In this document: positions 1 through 10,294 of the stretch, piece after piece
How the letters are laid out: each line of letters opens with the position of its first letter
Position numbering within the stretch: the stretch's first letter is position 1
Assembly (NCBI GenBank): GCA_019637685.1
Contig: JAHBVF010000005.1
Coordinates: 173,665 to 237,664, forward strand
From: Caldilineaceae bacterium
GTDB taxonomy: Bacteria; Chloroflexota; Anaerolineae; Caldilineales; Caldilineaceae
Direction of reading: 5' to 3'
Length of the DNA: 64,000 nt
Program-made: the position numbers and the translations under genes
Notes under the pieces: model-generated
Seen by the model: the letters and a program-made list of their open reading frames with translations, nothing else
Told to the model about the DNA's origin: nothing
The model's database searches: none

Positions 1-2
1 CT

Positions 3-1733
3 GGCACTACGGACCTCAGCCGGGACGCCGGGCTGGAAGTGATTCCGGCTCCCACGACAACCCCGGTTCCCACAACGGCAGCTACGTGGACACCGACGGT
101 TACAACGTCGAAGGCTACCCTTACACCGACGGCAATGTGGACACCGACCGGCACAATACCGACGGCTACCTTTACACCGACGGCTACGTGGACACCCACA
201 TCAACGGCAACACAGACAGCGACAGCGACGACAACCTCAACGCGGACACCAACCCGCACACCGACTTATACACCGACAGCAACCGCGACACCTGCGCCTT
301 TGGCTGATACGGGTCTGGAACTGCGGAAGTCGCTCGTTGGTCAGCAGACCAACAATGTAATAGTCGGCCAGGTTCTGGCATTTTTCATTGAGATTACAAA
401 CCACTCGCCGCGTACTATCACATCCGTAGCGGTCTATGATGAATTTGAATTGAACGGGCTGGAATACCTGGGCGCAAGCATTCGGGAACCCCAGCGCAGC
501 AGCAGCGGCGGGATTGGCCGTCTCTACTGGCCGGATGTCACCCAGGACCTGGGCGATATTCCCCCAGGCGGGCAGATCAGTTTTACCACCAGTTTCCGGG
601 TGATAGGCGCGGGTTCTACCCGGAACCTGGCCCGTGTGGGCGAGTTCATTGATGGGTTGGGGATCAACTATCCAGCGCCGGGAGTCGAGTCATCCGTTGT
701 GGTTGACTCAGCCGAAGCGGTTCCCAACCGAATCTTCCTGCCGCTGATTTTGGGCACGCCCTGGGATGCGGTGGCTCCGCCCTGCGATCTCATAGTTGGC
801 TGTGGAATGGATGCAGCCCACCCCAAAGGGATGGCCTATCACACGATACACGACGTTCTCTATGTGGTCAGCCGGGACACCCGAAGACTGAATAAGCTGG
901 ACGGACAGACAGGCAACGTGCTTGCCAGCGTTGCCACCGGCGACGAACCCTGGGATGTTGTGATCAACCAACAGACCGAACGGGTCTATGTGAGCAATTT
1001 CAAGAGCGGCGATGTCTGGGTCTACAACGCCATCTCTCTGGATCTGCTGGGCAAAATCCATGTGGGTGGGAATCCCTCTATTATGGAGATATTCCCGGAA
1101 TTGGACACGGTGGCGGTCAGCGTGCGCGGGCTGAATGGAGTAGCTTTCATTCAGGGGCTTGGGTTGAAGCAGCTATCGGGCACGGACGGGATTGGCCCCT
1201 ATGGCCTGGCCGCCAATCGCGTCGACCGGGAACTCATCGTTACCAACCGGGATTCGGGCAATGCAACCATATTCGTCTACCAGAATGGGGAATGGAAGTT
1301 GACTGGAGCCAGGCTGGACTTTGACCAGCGGGGCGTGCCTTTTGAAGCTGTCTACAACCCGGCCAATGGGAAGCTTTATATTGTCTACTGGCTGCCCAAC
1401 GAAGAGTGGACTGTGCGCGTTCTACAGAGGCAGGGGGTGGCCCAATACAGCCGGCGGGCTGATATACGCGTGGGCAATGGCGGTGATGTGAAAGACCCGG
1501 ATGTGGGCGGCACAGGGCTGGCATTGAACCCGGTCAACGGCCACATTCTCAACCTGAACACTGCCGACGACAGCATCAGCTTTATCGACGGGACGACCGA
1601 CAGGGTCATACGCACCATCCAAACCGGGGACGATCCGTTTACCCTGGCCATCAACCCCCATAACGGATTGGTCTACCTGGCCCTGCGCCGGGGCAATCGG
1701 CTGGCAACATTTGTAGATGGACCTACCCCTTAA
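3..1733 (+). CDS. Surface protein with DUF11 domain and YVTN-type beta-propeller (5' truncated by window edge)
   Basis: The frame is open to the first base of the window, so the true start lies upstream. What remains begins with a Thr/Pro-rich linker of about 70 residues, a disordered stalk typical of Chloroflexota secreted proteins. A DUF11 (isopeptide-like conserved repeat) domain follows at roughly 705 bases, then a short IFLPLIL motif near base 730. The rest is a propeller of about 320 residues with repeated LYVVSRD / VYVSNF / GDEPWDVV blades, as in YVTN/NHL-type propellers. It is probably an extracellular adhesion or structural protein; no catalytic residues are evident. The propeller is clearly paralogous to the C-terminal part of the gene ending at 8801, with matching blades in the same order. 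No terminator was found behind it. The exact function is unknown. Confidence 0.85.
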   Translation, partial: GTTDLSRDAGLEVIPAPTTTPVPTTAATWTPTVTTSKATLTPTAMWTPTGTIPTATFTPTATWTPTSTATQTATATTTSTRTPTRTPTYTPTATATPAPLADTGLELRKSLVGQQTNNVIVGQVLAFFIEITNHSPRTITSVAVYDEFELNGLEYLGASIREPQRSSSGGIGRLYWPDVTQDLGDIPPGGQISFTTSFRVIGAGSTRNLARVGEFIDGLGINYPAPGVESSVVVDSAEAVPNRIFLPLILGTPWDAVAPPCDLIVGCGMDAAHPKGMAYHTIHDVLYVVSRDTRRLNKLDGQTGNVLASVATGDEPWDVVINQQTERVYVSNFKSGDVWVYNAISLDLLGKIHVGGNPSIMEIFPELDTVAVSVRGLNGVAFIQGLGLKQLSGTDGIGPYGLAANRVDRELIVTNRDSGNATIFVYQNGEWKLTGARLDFDQRGVPFEAVYNPANGKLYIVYWLPNEEWTVRVLQRQGVAQYSRRADIRVGNGGDVKDPDVGGTGLALNPVNGHILNLNTADDSISFIDGTTDRVIRTIQTGDDPFTLAINPHNGLVYLALRRGNRLATFVDGPTP

Positions 1734-1951
1734 TCCCTGGGAGAACGGCTGCGCCTGACAAATGTGGGGATAAACTTTCTGCAGAAGAGCCTGGGCGTCC
1801 TTTTTTGTTTTAGCGGATACCCAGGTTCTTCCAATTAAATGCAATAGTATTTTCTGTAAAAAGTAACAGCGTATTGTAAGTATTTTCGTTATTCTTCCAT
1901 GTTATACTAGCTAAGGTAGCTAAATTTAGAATCCAGAGTCTGCCGATTCTG

Positions 1952-1960
1952 TGCTATAAT
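1952..1960 (+). promoter_or_regulatory. Extended -10 promoter candidate
   Basis: TGCTATAAT is a full consensus -10 with the extended TGn element, 73 bases upstream of the start at 2033. No good -35 is present. The approximately 300-base gap before the gene (1734-2032) otherwise holds only an AT-rich stretch and a TAGCTA direct/palindromic repeat at 1908-1922. Confidence 0.6.
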
Positions 1961-2032
1961 TACGAGTATCCCTGACAGAAACCAGCGGAGTAGCCTTTCG
2001 CAATGGACAGCCACAATGGAGGAGAATATCGA

Positions 2033-5000
2033 ATGGTAGATTCTCAAAATCAATCGTCAACGGGCGCAAGAGGTAAGCTTTTTTCTCATGGCTTGGTTGC
2101 GCTCTTTTCTTTGATCGCGCTACTGTTCTTTGCCTCACAGGCTTATGCGAACCGCATAGATATTGTGCAGCAGGGCAACAACAGCGCCGACGGTCCGACG
2201 GCGGTGGCCTGGAATATTGAGGTCTGGCCCGCGGCCACCTGTGGCGGATGGTCGGTGGAATTCGAGCGGGCGTATGGGTCATCCAGCGAAAACTGGCGGC
2301 TCAAACTGGATGGCGTCGAATTCAAGTCGGGCACAGTCAGTGGCGATGAAATCATCAACGGGTTTTGGCCCTCTGGTGTTGACCTGACCAGTGGGACCCA
2401 CACATTCCGCGCCGAAATCTATGAAGGCGGCAGTTGGCTCTATCGCGAGAAGACCTTTGGTCCCTGCCCCGCGCAGTTGTCAATTGTAAAGTCAGTGAAT
2501 CCCGCGGGGAGTGTGAAAACAGGCGACACACTGGCCTATCAGGTGGTTGTTGGCAATCCATCCAATGTCATACAGACAGGCATCGTCATCACCGATAGCC
2601 TGCCTGTGGGCGTTTCGTATATTGGCTCCAGCACAATGGCTGTCGGCACGGCCAGCACCAACATCAAACGGGTAAAGGACACCTTTGCCAGCCAGTCCTA
2701 CAGCCGGCAGGACGGCCCAGACAACTGGTCCACCAACTGGATTGAAACCGACAGTGGCGATACCAGCGCCAGCTCTGGCCGGATTTATATCCACAGCTCA
2801 AGCCAAACCCTACGCCTGACCGACTATCAGAACAGCGACAAGACCCCAGGAATCTATCGACAGGTCGATCTCTCCGGCTATTCCTATGCCACCCTCTCTT
2901 TTGATTGGGGATTTCCGTCGTCCATTGACACCGACGACGGCGTTGTGGTGGAAATCTCCGGCAACGGCGGCAGCAGCTATACAGTCCTGGAAACTTTCAC
3001 CGGCTATAACACATCTGTCAACAGCTCCCGGAGCTACAATATCTCCAGTTATATTTCGTCGAATACACGGGTGCGCTTCCGGGTCACGCAGAATATTGGC
3101 GTCGACGATGAGTACTTCGCTGTGGACAATGTACAGATTCTGGCCACAGGCTCCACAAGCAGTGTGACGAAGGACAACAACACCAGCAACGGCATCCCCA
3201 ATCTGGTGAACGGTACACCGCCCAATTTGGTGGCCGCTGCAGACAGTTTCACCCTTGCCCCCGGTCAGACAATGACAGTGACCTTCCAGGCATCGGTGAC
3301 GGCCTCCTCCGGTTCGCTGGTCAACACAGCCTGGGCCAAGAGCAACGAAGCGCCCAACCCGGTCAAAAGCAGCGTAACCAACAACATTGGTTCTGACGAC
3401 GAGCTCTGCTACGCAGTGGCGGACGGTACGACCAGCAGTAGCGATGGAAACGCGAAAGACACCTTGGCCCATCTCAACCGGGTGAACGGCGCGACGACAA
3501 TCGTGAACAACACTTTGGGCAACACCAACCGCTACAACATCGAAGCCATTGCCTTCCAACCCGGCGGTACGACGCTCTTTGCCGCAGATGCCGGGCAACT
3601 GGGCACGCTGAACCTGTCAACCGGTCTCTTTACGCCCACATCCAGCAGCTTTGGATCGGGCAATGGCAGCGAAGGTACGATCACTTTCAGCGATGTGGAT
3701 GGCCTCTCCTTTGATCCGACCAACGGTTATCTCTATGGCACACACCGACGGGGTTCGCACCCAGACGTGCTCTTCCGTATCGATCCGGCCACCGGCCAGC
3801 GGGTCAACAATGCATTTGGCTCTGATGAATATGTAGAAGTTTCTGCCATTGCCGGCCTGGAAGACGTGGACGACATTGCGGTTGATCCCAGCACGGGTAT
3901 CATGTACGGGATAGTCAACAATGGCAGCAGCAGCGAAAGCCGGCTGGTAACCATCAACAAGTCGACGGGTGCCGCCACCAGCGTGGGTACTGTCAAGCTC
4001 AATGGCAGCAACATCCAGGACATTGAGGGCCTGTCCTTCTTCAACGATGGCAAGCTCTATGGTTCCAGCGGCAAAAGCGGCCCCACCACCAATGCCCTCT
4101 ACCAAATCAACAAATCGACCGCCGTTGCCACGCTGATCGGCCAGTTTCCCAGCCCCCTGCGCGACATCGAAGCCCTGGGCTGTTTCACCGGCTCGGCCAG
4201 CATTGACGTGGAGAAGAGTACCAACGGTTTCGATGCAGACGATCTGCCCGGTCCTTCCCTGCCCGCCGGCATCACAGTAACCTGGAGCTATACAGCGACA
4301 AACACCGGCAGCGTGACACTGAATAATGTGGCGATCGTCGATGACAAAGAGGGACCCATCTGCACGGTTGGCACGCTCAATGCCGGACAGAGTGGAAGCT
4401 GTTCAGCCACAGGCATTGCTGCCATCGGCCAGTATGCCAATATGGCTACTGCAACCGGCGCACGGGCTGACAACGGCCAAATTGTCCAGGACAGGGATCC
4501 CAGCCACTACAACGGCGTGGGCAGCAACCCGAGCTATACAATTCTGAAGGCGAACAACACAGACCCGGACCTGCACGGTGTGCGGCTGGGCGAGCCGATC
4601 AGTTTCACCATTCACATTGAAAATACGGGTGACACGCCCATTACAATTCTGCCCCTGCGTGACACGTATATCGACGGTATCCTCACATACATCGGCGCAA
4701 CACCGCCGCCGGATACCCCCAACCCAGGCCAGATCGACTGGAACGACCTGACCGGTGCAACCGCCAGCGGGTTCGGCATTGATCTGGATGTGGGCCAGAG
4801 CTTCAACCTGATTGTGGAGTTTATTGGCACGACGGATACAACCAATCTGCCCGGTGGCGTCACCTATAACACAGCCACTGTGCGCAATGCCTTCTACGAC
4901 CCGGATGGTCCTGGCGGTCTCCCGCCCCAGCCGCTGCCGGACAAATCGGCTGTAGCACCGGCCAAGGTCATTGCACCAACCTCTGTGGATGTGGTCAGTG

Positions 5001-5314
5001 CAGCACTGGTGTACGATGGAGATGGCGCGAAGATCTACTGGCAGACGTTCAACGAAACCAGCATCGCGGGCTTCTATCTATACCGAGGCGTGAATGGTGC
5101 GTCGACAGAACCGATCACCACGGACCTGATCCCGGCCCAGGCCGCAGGACAGGCCAACGGCGCATCCTACGCCTATACAGACAGCGCGGTGAGTGCAGGC
5201 TCCAGCTATCAATACGAATTGGAAGTTGTGGCTTTGAATGGCACGCGTACCCGCAGCCCGCTGGGGATACTGGTGGCCGGGCCGCGCATCTACCTGCCGA
5301 CGATTGGCCGCTAG
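2033..5314 (+). CDS. Large secreted protein with DUF11 repeats, jelly-roll and propeller-like modules
   Basis: The ATG at 2033 is preceded by GGAGGAG at 2018-2024 with 8-base spacing, which makes it preferable to the ATG ten codons earlier. The product is 1093 residues. An N-terminal hydrophobic segment ending near Ala-Tyr-Ala reads as a signal peptide. Then come a DUF11 domain (LSIVKSVNPAGSVKTGDTL), an inserted beta-sandwich resembling CBM/jelly-roll modules (aromatic-rich, ending DEYFAVDNVQI), a region of repeated LYGTHRR/IEGLSFF blades resembling a propeller, two further DUF11-type domains, and a fibronectin-like C-terminus. The last residues are RIYLPTIGR, a motif shared with other secreted proteins here. 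It is likely an extracellular adhesive or structural protein. No enzyme motif was seen. A strong terminator follows at 5371. Confidence 0.85.
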   Translation: MVDSQNQSSTGARGKLFSHGLVALFSLIALLFFASQAYANRIDIVQQGNNSADGPTAVAWNIEVWPAATCGGWSVEFERAYGSSSENWRLKLDGVEFKSGTVSGDEIINGFWPSGVDLTSGTHTFRAEIYEGGSWLYREKTFGPCPAQLSIVKSVNPAGSVKTGDTLAYQVVVGNPSNVIQTGIVITDSLPVGVSYIGSSTMAVGTASTNIKRVKDTFASQSYSRQDGPDNWSTNWIETDSGDTSASSGRIYIHSSSQTLRLTDYQNSDKTPGIYRQVDLSGYSYATLSFDWGFPSSIDTDDGVVVEISGNGGSSYTVLETFTGYNTSVNSSRSYNISSYISSNTRVRFRVTQNIGVDDEYFAVDNVQILATGSTSSVTKDNNTSNGIPNLVNGTPPNLVAAADSFTLAPGQTMTVTFQASVTASSGSLVNTAWAKSNEAPNPVKSSVTNNIGSDDELCYAVADGTTSSSDGNAKDTLAHLNRVNGATTIVNNTLGNTNRYNIEAIAFQPGGTTLFAADAGQLGTLNLSTGLFTPTSSSFGSGNGSEGTITFSDVDGLSFDPTNGYLYGTHRRGSHPDVLFRIDPATGQRVNNAFGSDEYVEVSAIAGLEDVDDIAVDPSTGIMYGIVNNGSSSESRLVTINKSTGAATSVGTVKLNGSNIQDIEGLSFFNDGKLYGSSGKSGPTTNALYQINKSTAVATLIGQFPSPLRDIEALGCFTGSASIDVEKSTNGFDADDLPGPSLPAGITVTWSYTATNTGSVTLNNVAIVDDKEGPICTVGTLNAGQSGSCSATGIAAIGQYANMATATGARADNGQIVQDRDPSHYNGVGSNPSYTILKANNTDPDLHGVRLGEPISFTIHIENTGDTPITILPLRDTYIDGILTYIGATPPPDTPNPGQIDWNDLTGATASGFGIDLDVGQSFNLIVEFIGTTDTTNLPGGVTYNTATVRNAFYDPDGPGGLPPQPLPDKSAVAPAKVIAPTSVDVVSAALVYDGDGAKIYWQTFNETSIAGFYLYRGVNGASTEPITTDLIPAQAAGQANGASYAYTDSAVSAGSSYQYELEVVALNGTRTRSPLGILVAGPRIYLPTIGR

Positions 5315-5370
5315 CTTTACACAGACTACAGGACGAGAGCCGCTTTCCACCTCGGCTTTGATTGACTAAA

Positions 5371-5416
5371 CAGAGAGGGCCTGGCTGCACGTGTGCAGCC
5401 AGGCCCTCTCTGTTTT
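5371..5416 (+). terminator. Intrinsic terminator
   Basis: A 20-base arm (5371-5390) is perfectly complementary to 5393-5412 and is followed by TTTT. It ends the transcript of the gene at 2033. Confidence 0.9.
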
Positions 5417-5558
5417 AACTTCCTTTCTCCCCATGCTTACGGTAGGACTATTATCATATTTAGGGCAACCCCCCGGTCGGTCATAATAAATAATAGTGCT
5501 TAATATGATCTAGCCCGTTTTGGGCCGACACAACAACAATTCCGGTAAGGGGTTCTGC

Positions 5559-8500
5559 ATGCAGAAACTGTCGAAACGAGCGGTCCAGCCGCACAACTGG
5601 CTCTATGGGTTTGTGCTGCTCATAATTCTGGCAGGCAGTCTGGCTCCCTTGCCTGGCCCCTTATCTGCAAGTGTTGATGCGCAAACGTGGGACAATCCAG
5701 ATCCATCCGGGACAGATGGCTCTCTGCCCAGGACAGTGGGTGCTCCACAGGGCGCGTCCAGCCTGGGCGATCTGGTCTGGCACGATCGCAATGGCAACGG
5801 CTTTTTCGATTCAGGTGAGCCAGGGATACCTGGCGTATCGGTCAAAGTCTGGCTGGACAATGGGGACAAAAACTTCGATCCGACTACCGGTGGCGATAGT
5901 ATCTTTGCCACAACCGTCACTTCATCCACCATCGCCGGGTACTACAATTTCCAGATATCGTTTGGCGGTATCGTCTATTGGGTCGAGATTCCGGACGAGA
6001 TGTTTGATCCGGGCCAACCGCTGAACGGGTATGTGTTGACCAGCAAGAATACGATTTATCCTGTCCCCGCGCTGGTGATTGAACCGGCCAGCATTCGCAA
6101 CCGGGTTGACTTCGATTTCGGTTTCGCCCGCCCGGGCATCCAACTCACCAAAACCGCGGGCAGTGCAGCCGATGGCACAGCGCTTGTGCTGAATAGCCCC
6201 GGCAATGTGACCTTCACATACACATTTGTCAACAGTGGGGAAACAGCCCTGTTGGATGTGGTGATTGTGGACGACAACGGCACGCCGACCAATCTGGCCG
6301 ACGATTTTGTCGTCTGCACAAAACCTGGCCCCTATGCCATCGGGACCGGGGGCAGTTGTACAGCACAACGGCCCATCAGCGGCAACTATACCAATACGGC
6401 CAGAGTCACGGCCAAACCAGCCGATTTTTTCAACCTCAAACTCTCGGACGAAGAAGTCTCTGCCACGGATGACGCGGTGGTGACGATCAACCCGCCCACC
6501 CCCACCCACACAGCAACATCAGTGCCGCCGACAGCGACTTGGACGGCGACGCCAACACCGACCCCAACACAGTCCAGCACAGCAACGGCGACGGCCACAT
6601 CCACGGCCACAGCCACAGCCGCACAAACGTCTACACCGACTGCCACCCATACCCAGGCAAGCACGCCAACCGCGACGTCAACCACGACGTCAACTGCGAC
6701 GCCAACCTCGACACCGACCGCCAGGCCGACAAACACAGCGACGAGCACGGCGACGCACACGGCGACCATCGCGCCCACGGCCACACCGAGCCGTACAGCG
6801 ACACAAACAGCCCAACCGACTGCTGCGCCGAGCAATACCCCTACGAAGACACCGACTGCTACACCCACGCCTTCCAATACGCCCATCACAGGTACACCGG
6901 CGCTGGCTGTGGACAAACGGCTGGTTCAGACACTGGGCGATCTGACGGGTGTTGTCGCCCTGAACACCGAAATCAGCTTCAGCATCCGCATCACCAATAC
7001 GGGCACAACCGCGTTGACGGGTGTCCCTTTGCAGGACACCTACGATCCGATATACCTACAATTTGTGCGGGCCAATCCTGCGCCGGACAGTGTTTCAACG
7101 GGTGATCTCCGGTGGTCCAATCTGGCCGCGGGCAGCCCTGTGCGCCCTGGCGAGAGCCGCAGTGTACTCGTCACATTCAGGGCGCTGGCAGTGACCGGCA
7201 GTCTGCCTGACCGCCAAACACGCAATGTGGCACAGGTGGCCAATGCCCAGGACGAAATCGGTCAGCAGCCGCCCACACAGACGGACGTAGTATCCGTGCG
7301 TATTGCCCAGGCCGCGGTGACTGTGGAAAAAACGATTGTTGCCCCCACACTCACCGCCATCGGCGTGGGCGTGGACATTGTCTTTGGCATCCGGGTGGAA
7401 AATGTGGGCGATGTGGCTCTGGTGTCGGTCCCCATCTACGATCTCTACGAGGCTGACGTATTGCGCTATGTGAGTTCAAATATCAGTGAGCCGCGGGTGA
7501 CAGTTCGTGGCCCAGAGGGAGAACTCTTCTGGGCCGATGTCACCCAGGATTTGGGCGACCTGACACCGGGCCAGGTCGTGCAATTCACGGCCACTTTCCG
7601 TATGATTGCGCCACGCATCACAACCAATCTGGTGGTGGTGGAGAATGTGATGGATGCAAACGATGACGCTGTACCGCCAGCCCAGGGCGTGGGCACAGTG
7701 GAAATTATTCCGGCAGCCCCTTCTGTCTATCGCATCTATGCGCCCAGTGTGGGCAGCCAACCCGGCGCAGCCCCTACACCCATGCCCACGCCAACACCGA
7801 CCACGACGCCCATACCAGCCCCAGTGGTCGAGAATGCAGAAGTGCCCTGCCCCGCGCCCTACTGCCCGGTGAACGGCCTCGCCCACCCCAAAGGTATGGC
7901 GATTCACACGGGGCTGAATCGGCTCTACATCAGCAGCCGGGATACGAACCAGCTTATTGTGCTGGATGCCCGCACGCTGACCCCGCTGGCCAGCGCCCCG
8001 ACCGGCGCAGAGCCGTGGGATGTGGTCCTGAACCAGAAAACGAATCGGGCCTATGTGAGCAATTTCGCCGACGGCAGCGTCTGGGTCTATAATGCCACCT
8101 CGCTGGCCCTATTGGCGAAGATACACATCGGCGGCAACCCGGCGGTGATGGACATTCTGCCCGATCTGGACACAGTGGCCGTGGCTGTGCGCCAGAGCAA
8201 TGGCCTGGCCCTGATTCGGGGCATGGAGTTGGAGGCTATTGTGGGGTCTGGCGGTGTGGGACCCTTTGGGGTCGCGGCCGATCCCGTGAGTCAGGATTTC
8301 GTCGTCATCAACCGGGACGCAGGCATTGGGCGTGTGGTTGCTCGCCAGGCCAATGCCTGGGGTGTGGTGGGCGGAGAGATAACCTTCGGCACAGATGGGG
8401 ACCGATTGGTTCCCTTTGAAGCCGAGTTCAACCCAACCAACCGCAAACTCTATGTCACTTATATGAAGGCCAATGGGCTTTGGTATGTGGACATCTTTCG

Positions 8501-8801
8501 CAAAGATTCATCCACCGCGCTGACCAAACTGGCGACTGTGCGGGTAGGCAACAGCGGCAGCGACAGGGACGGGGATGTGGGAGGCACGGGGCTGGCCGTC
8601 AATCCGGTCACAGGCAACCTCTTCGTCACCAATACATTCGACAAGACAATCAGCATCCTATCCGGCTCGAACGATCGGGTATCGGCCGTCCTCCCCACAG
8701 GCGACGACCCGTATGAAGTTGTGGTGAATCCGGTCACCAGCCAGGTTTTCGTCAGCCTGCGCAAGATCAATCGGATTCACAAATTCATGGACAATCCGTA
8801 A
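5559..8801 (+). CDS. Secreted SdrD-B / DUF11 / beta-propeller protein
   Basis: The start was chosen at ATG 5559 because AAGGGG lies 6 bases upstream; a TTG 13 codons earlier lacks a site. The product is about 1080 residues. In order: a signal peptide; an SdrD B-like domain ([19 protein letters not shown], an acidic Ca-binding-type signature); a DUF11 domain; a Thr/Pro/Ala-rich linker of about 130 residues; two more DUF11 domains; the motif RIYAPSVG; a short Pro/Thr linker; and a C-terminal propeller paralogous to the one ending at 1733. SdrD B repeats and DUF11 domains are known from cell-wall and S-layer-associated adhesins, so a surface role is likely. The binding partner cannot be read from sequence. 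It is the third consecutive + strand surface gene and the second copy of the propeller module, which suggests tandem duplication. Confidence 0.87.
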   Translation: MQKLSKRAVQPHNWLYGFVLLIILAGSLAPLPGPLSASVDAQTWDNPDPSGTDGSLPRTVGAPQGASSLGDLVWHDRNGNGFFDSGEPGIPGVSVKVWLDNGDKNFDPTTGGDSIFATTVTSSTIAGYYNFQISFGGIVYWVEIPDEMFDPGQPLNGYVLTSKNTIYPVPALVIEPASIRNRVDFDFGFARPGIQLTKTAGSAADGTALVLNSPGNVTFTYTFVNSGETALLDVVIVDDNGTPTNLADDFVVCTKPGPYAIGTGGSCTAQRPISGNYTNTARVTAKPADFFNLKLSDEEVSATDDAVVTINPPTPTHTATSVPPTATWTATPTPTPTQSSTATATATSTATATAAQTSTPTATHTQASTPTATSTTTSTATPTSTPTARPTNTATSTATHTATIAPTATPSRTATQTAQPTAAPSNTPTKTPTATPTPSNTPITGTPALAVDKRLVQTLGDLTGVVALNTEISFSIRITNTGTTALTGVPLQDTYDPIYLQFVRANPAPDSVSTGDLRWSNLAAGSPVRPGESRSVLVTFRALAVTGSLPDRQTRNVAQVANAQDEIGQQPPTQTDVVSVRIAQAAVTVEKTIVAPTLTAIGVGVDIVFGIRVENVGDVALVSVPIYDLYEADVLRYVSSNISEPRVTVRGPEGELFWADVTQDLGDLTPGQVVQFTATFRMIAPRITTNLVVVENVMDANDDAVPPAQGVGTVEIIPAAPSVYRIYAPSVGSQPGAAPTPMPTPTPTTTPIPAPVVENAEVPCPAPYCPVNGLAHPKGMAIHTGLNRLYISSRDTNQLIVLDARTLTPLASAPTGAEPWDVVLNQKTNRAYVSNFADGSVWVYNATSLALLAKIHIGGNPAVMDILPDLDTVAVAVRQSNGLALIRGMELEAIVGSGGVGPFGVAADPVSQDFVVINRDAGIGRVVARQANAWGVVGGEITFGTDGDRLVPFEAEFNPTNRKLYVTYMKANGLWYVDIFRKDSSTALTKLATVRVGNSGSDRDGDVGGTGLAVNPVTGNLFVTNTFDKTISILSGSNDRVSAVLPTGDDPYEVVVNPVTSQVFVSLRKINRIHKFMDNP

Positions 8802-8907
8802 CAACGCAGGCTTTGGCCGCGACGCACTCGCCACACAATTTTTTGCATCAGAAAACTATTAGGCATGCGGCGTCTGTGATCCTTTCCAGAAAATCTGGTA
8901 GCATAAG

Positions 8908-8935
8908 CGGGCCGGGCGCAACTGCGTTCGGCCCG
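8908..8935 (+). other. Hairpin in leader of the epimerase gene
   Basis: CGGGCCG (8908-8914) pairs with CGGCCCG (8929-8935), with further GC pairs inside. No U-tract follows, so this is not an obvious terminator. It could affect transcript stability or translation of the gene at 8958. Confidence 0.3.
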
Positions 8936-8957
8936 TTGCCTGTGAAAGGAAAATCTT

Positions 8958-10175
8958 ATGCCCAACAACAGTGCCCCCACAACACCGCCCCCCCTGCTAT
9001 CAGCCGCTGGCCGCGCCCGGTTGCTCGCCACCTATCGGGATGGGCTGCTCAACGACACATTGCCCTTCTGGTTGCCCCGCGCGGTGGACGAGGAACAGGG
9101 CGGCTACCTGCTCTGTCGGGACCGGGACGGTTCATTGCTGGACACGGACAAGGGCGTCTGGCAGCACGGACGTTTTGCGTGGCTGCTGGCAACCCTGCAC
9201 GCGCAGGTGGAGCCGCGACCCGAATGGCTGGGTCACGCCCGCCACGGCATCGACTTTCTGCGCGCCCACGGCTTTGACGACGACGGACGGATGTTCTTTC
9301 ATCTGACCAGAGAGGGCGCGCCCGTGCGCAAGCGGCGCTACATCTTCTCCGAAACGTTTATGGTGGCCGCGCTGGCCGCCTATGGCAAAGCCGCCGACGA
9401 CAGCCAGGCCGTGCAGGAAGCCGTCGATCTTTTTCAGCGCACAATGGGCTACCTGACGACGCCAGGTGTGCTGCCGCCCAAAGTGAACCCTGCTGTGCGT
9501 CCTGGCAAAGGGCTGGCGATTCCCATGATTACGATTGTGACCGCGCAGATTTTGCGGGAGGCCGTGGCCGACCCAGCGCCCTATACGGAAAAGATCGACC
9601 AGTGCATTGCCGAAATCGAACGGGATTTTATGAAAGCAGAGTTCCAGGCCGTGTTGGAATCGGTGGGACCCAATGGCGAGTTTTCCGATCACTTCGACGG
9701 GCGGATGCTCAACCCCGGCCACGCCATCGAAGCCGCCTGGTTTATTCTGCACGAGGCGAAGCTACGGGGCGGGGATGCGCGGCTCATCAGCCTGGGCATC
9801 ACAATTCTGGATTGGATGTGGCGCTGGGGTTGGGACGAGGAATATGGCGGTATTATCTATTTCCGGGATGTGAAAGGGCTGCCCGTGCAGGAGTATTGGC
9901 ACGACATGAAGTTCTGGTGGCCCCAGAATGAAGCAATTATTGCCACGCTGTTGGCCTATCAGCTCACCGGGGACGAGAAGTATGCCCGCTGGCATCAGAT
10001 GGCCCACGACTGGGCCTATAGCCACTTCCCGGACCCGGAATACGGCGAGTGGTTCGGCTACCTGCACCGGGACGGACGGCTCTCCACGACCCTCAAAGGC
10101 AATCTGTGGAAGGGGCCATTTCACGTGCCCAGAATGCAACTGGTCTGCTGGAAAATTCTGGAGGAAATGGGGTAG
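8958..10175 (+). CDS. N-acylglucosamine 2-epimerase (AGE) family protein
   Basis: The 405-residue product is full length for the AGE/RenBP/cellobiose 2-epimerase family, an (alpha/alpha)6-barrel that isomerises N-acylglucosamine/N-acylmannosamine or related sugars at C2. Family-type signatures are visible in order: GGYLLCRDRDGSLLDTDKG with KGVWQHGRFAW near the N-terminus, RRYIFSETFMVAALA, LNPGHAIEAAWF, then EYWHDMKFWWPQNEAI and the terminal KGPFHVPRM. The His in PGHAIE and the WWPQNE segment correspond to active-site positions of the family. AAAGGA sits 7 bases before the ATG. There is no signal peptide, so it should be cytoplasmic, unlike its neighbours. Substrate cannot be fixed from sequence: acylated amino sugars or cello-oligosaccharides are possible. 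It is monocistronic, with a bidirectional terminator behind it. Confidence 0.85.
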   Translation: MPNNSAPTTPPPLLSAAGRARLLATYRDGLLNDTLPFWLPRAVDEEQGGYLLCRDRDGSLLDTDKGVWQHGRFAWLLATLHAQVEPRPEWLGHARHGIDFLRAHGFDDDGRMFFHLTREGAPVRKRRYIFSETFMVAALAAYGKAADDSQAVQEAVDLFQRTMGYLTTPGVLPPKVNPAVRPGKGLAIPMITIVTAQILREAVADPAPYTEKIDQCIAEIERDFMKAEFQAVLESVGPNGEFSDHFDGRMLNPGHAIEAAWFILHEAKLRGGDARLISLGITILDWMWRWGWDEEYGGIIYFRDVKGLPVQEYWHDMKFWWPQNEAIIATLLAYQLTGDEKYARWHQMAHDWAYSHFPDPEYGEWFGYLHRDGRLSTTLKGNLWKGPFHVPRMQLVCWKILEEMG

Positions 10176-10214
10176 ACGTGGAATAGAAAGAGAGCCGGAA
10201 GGCGAAGGAAAGAG

Positions 10215-10260
10215 AAACGAGAAGCGTGGGATCGGCTTTGATCCCACGCTTCTCGTTTTA
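10215..10260. terminator. Bidirectional intrinsic terminator
   Basis: 18-base perfect arms (10215-10232 and 10241-10258) around an 8-base loop, with an A-run before and a T-run after. It lies between the convergent epimerase and protease genes and can serve both. Confidence 0.9.
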
Positions 10261-10294
10261 TATCGTTAGAATTTGCCTGCGGTTGCGCCTTGCG

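Noticed and set aside
86..307. Asp/Thr/Tyr-rich open frame in the first linker
   Set aside because: It is an alternative frame of the low-complexity Thr/Pro repeat of the real gene; it has no start site of its own.
1873..1881. ATTGTAAG words before two + strand surface genes (also 30255) resembling the protease element
   Set aside because: Orientation relative to the gene is opposite, the TAGGCCG partner is missing and distances vary; chance matches of a short word.
6386..6916. Long Val/Gly-rich frame on the - strand
   Set aside because: Antisense reading of the Thr/Pro linker of the gene at 5559; periodic DNA makes stop-free frames.
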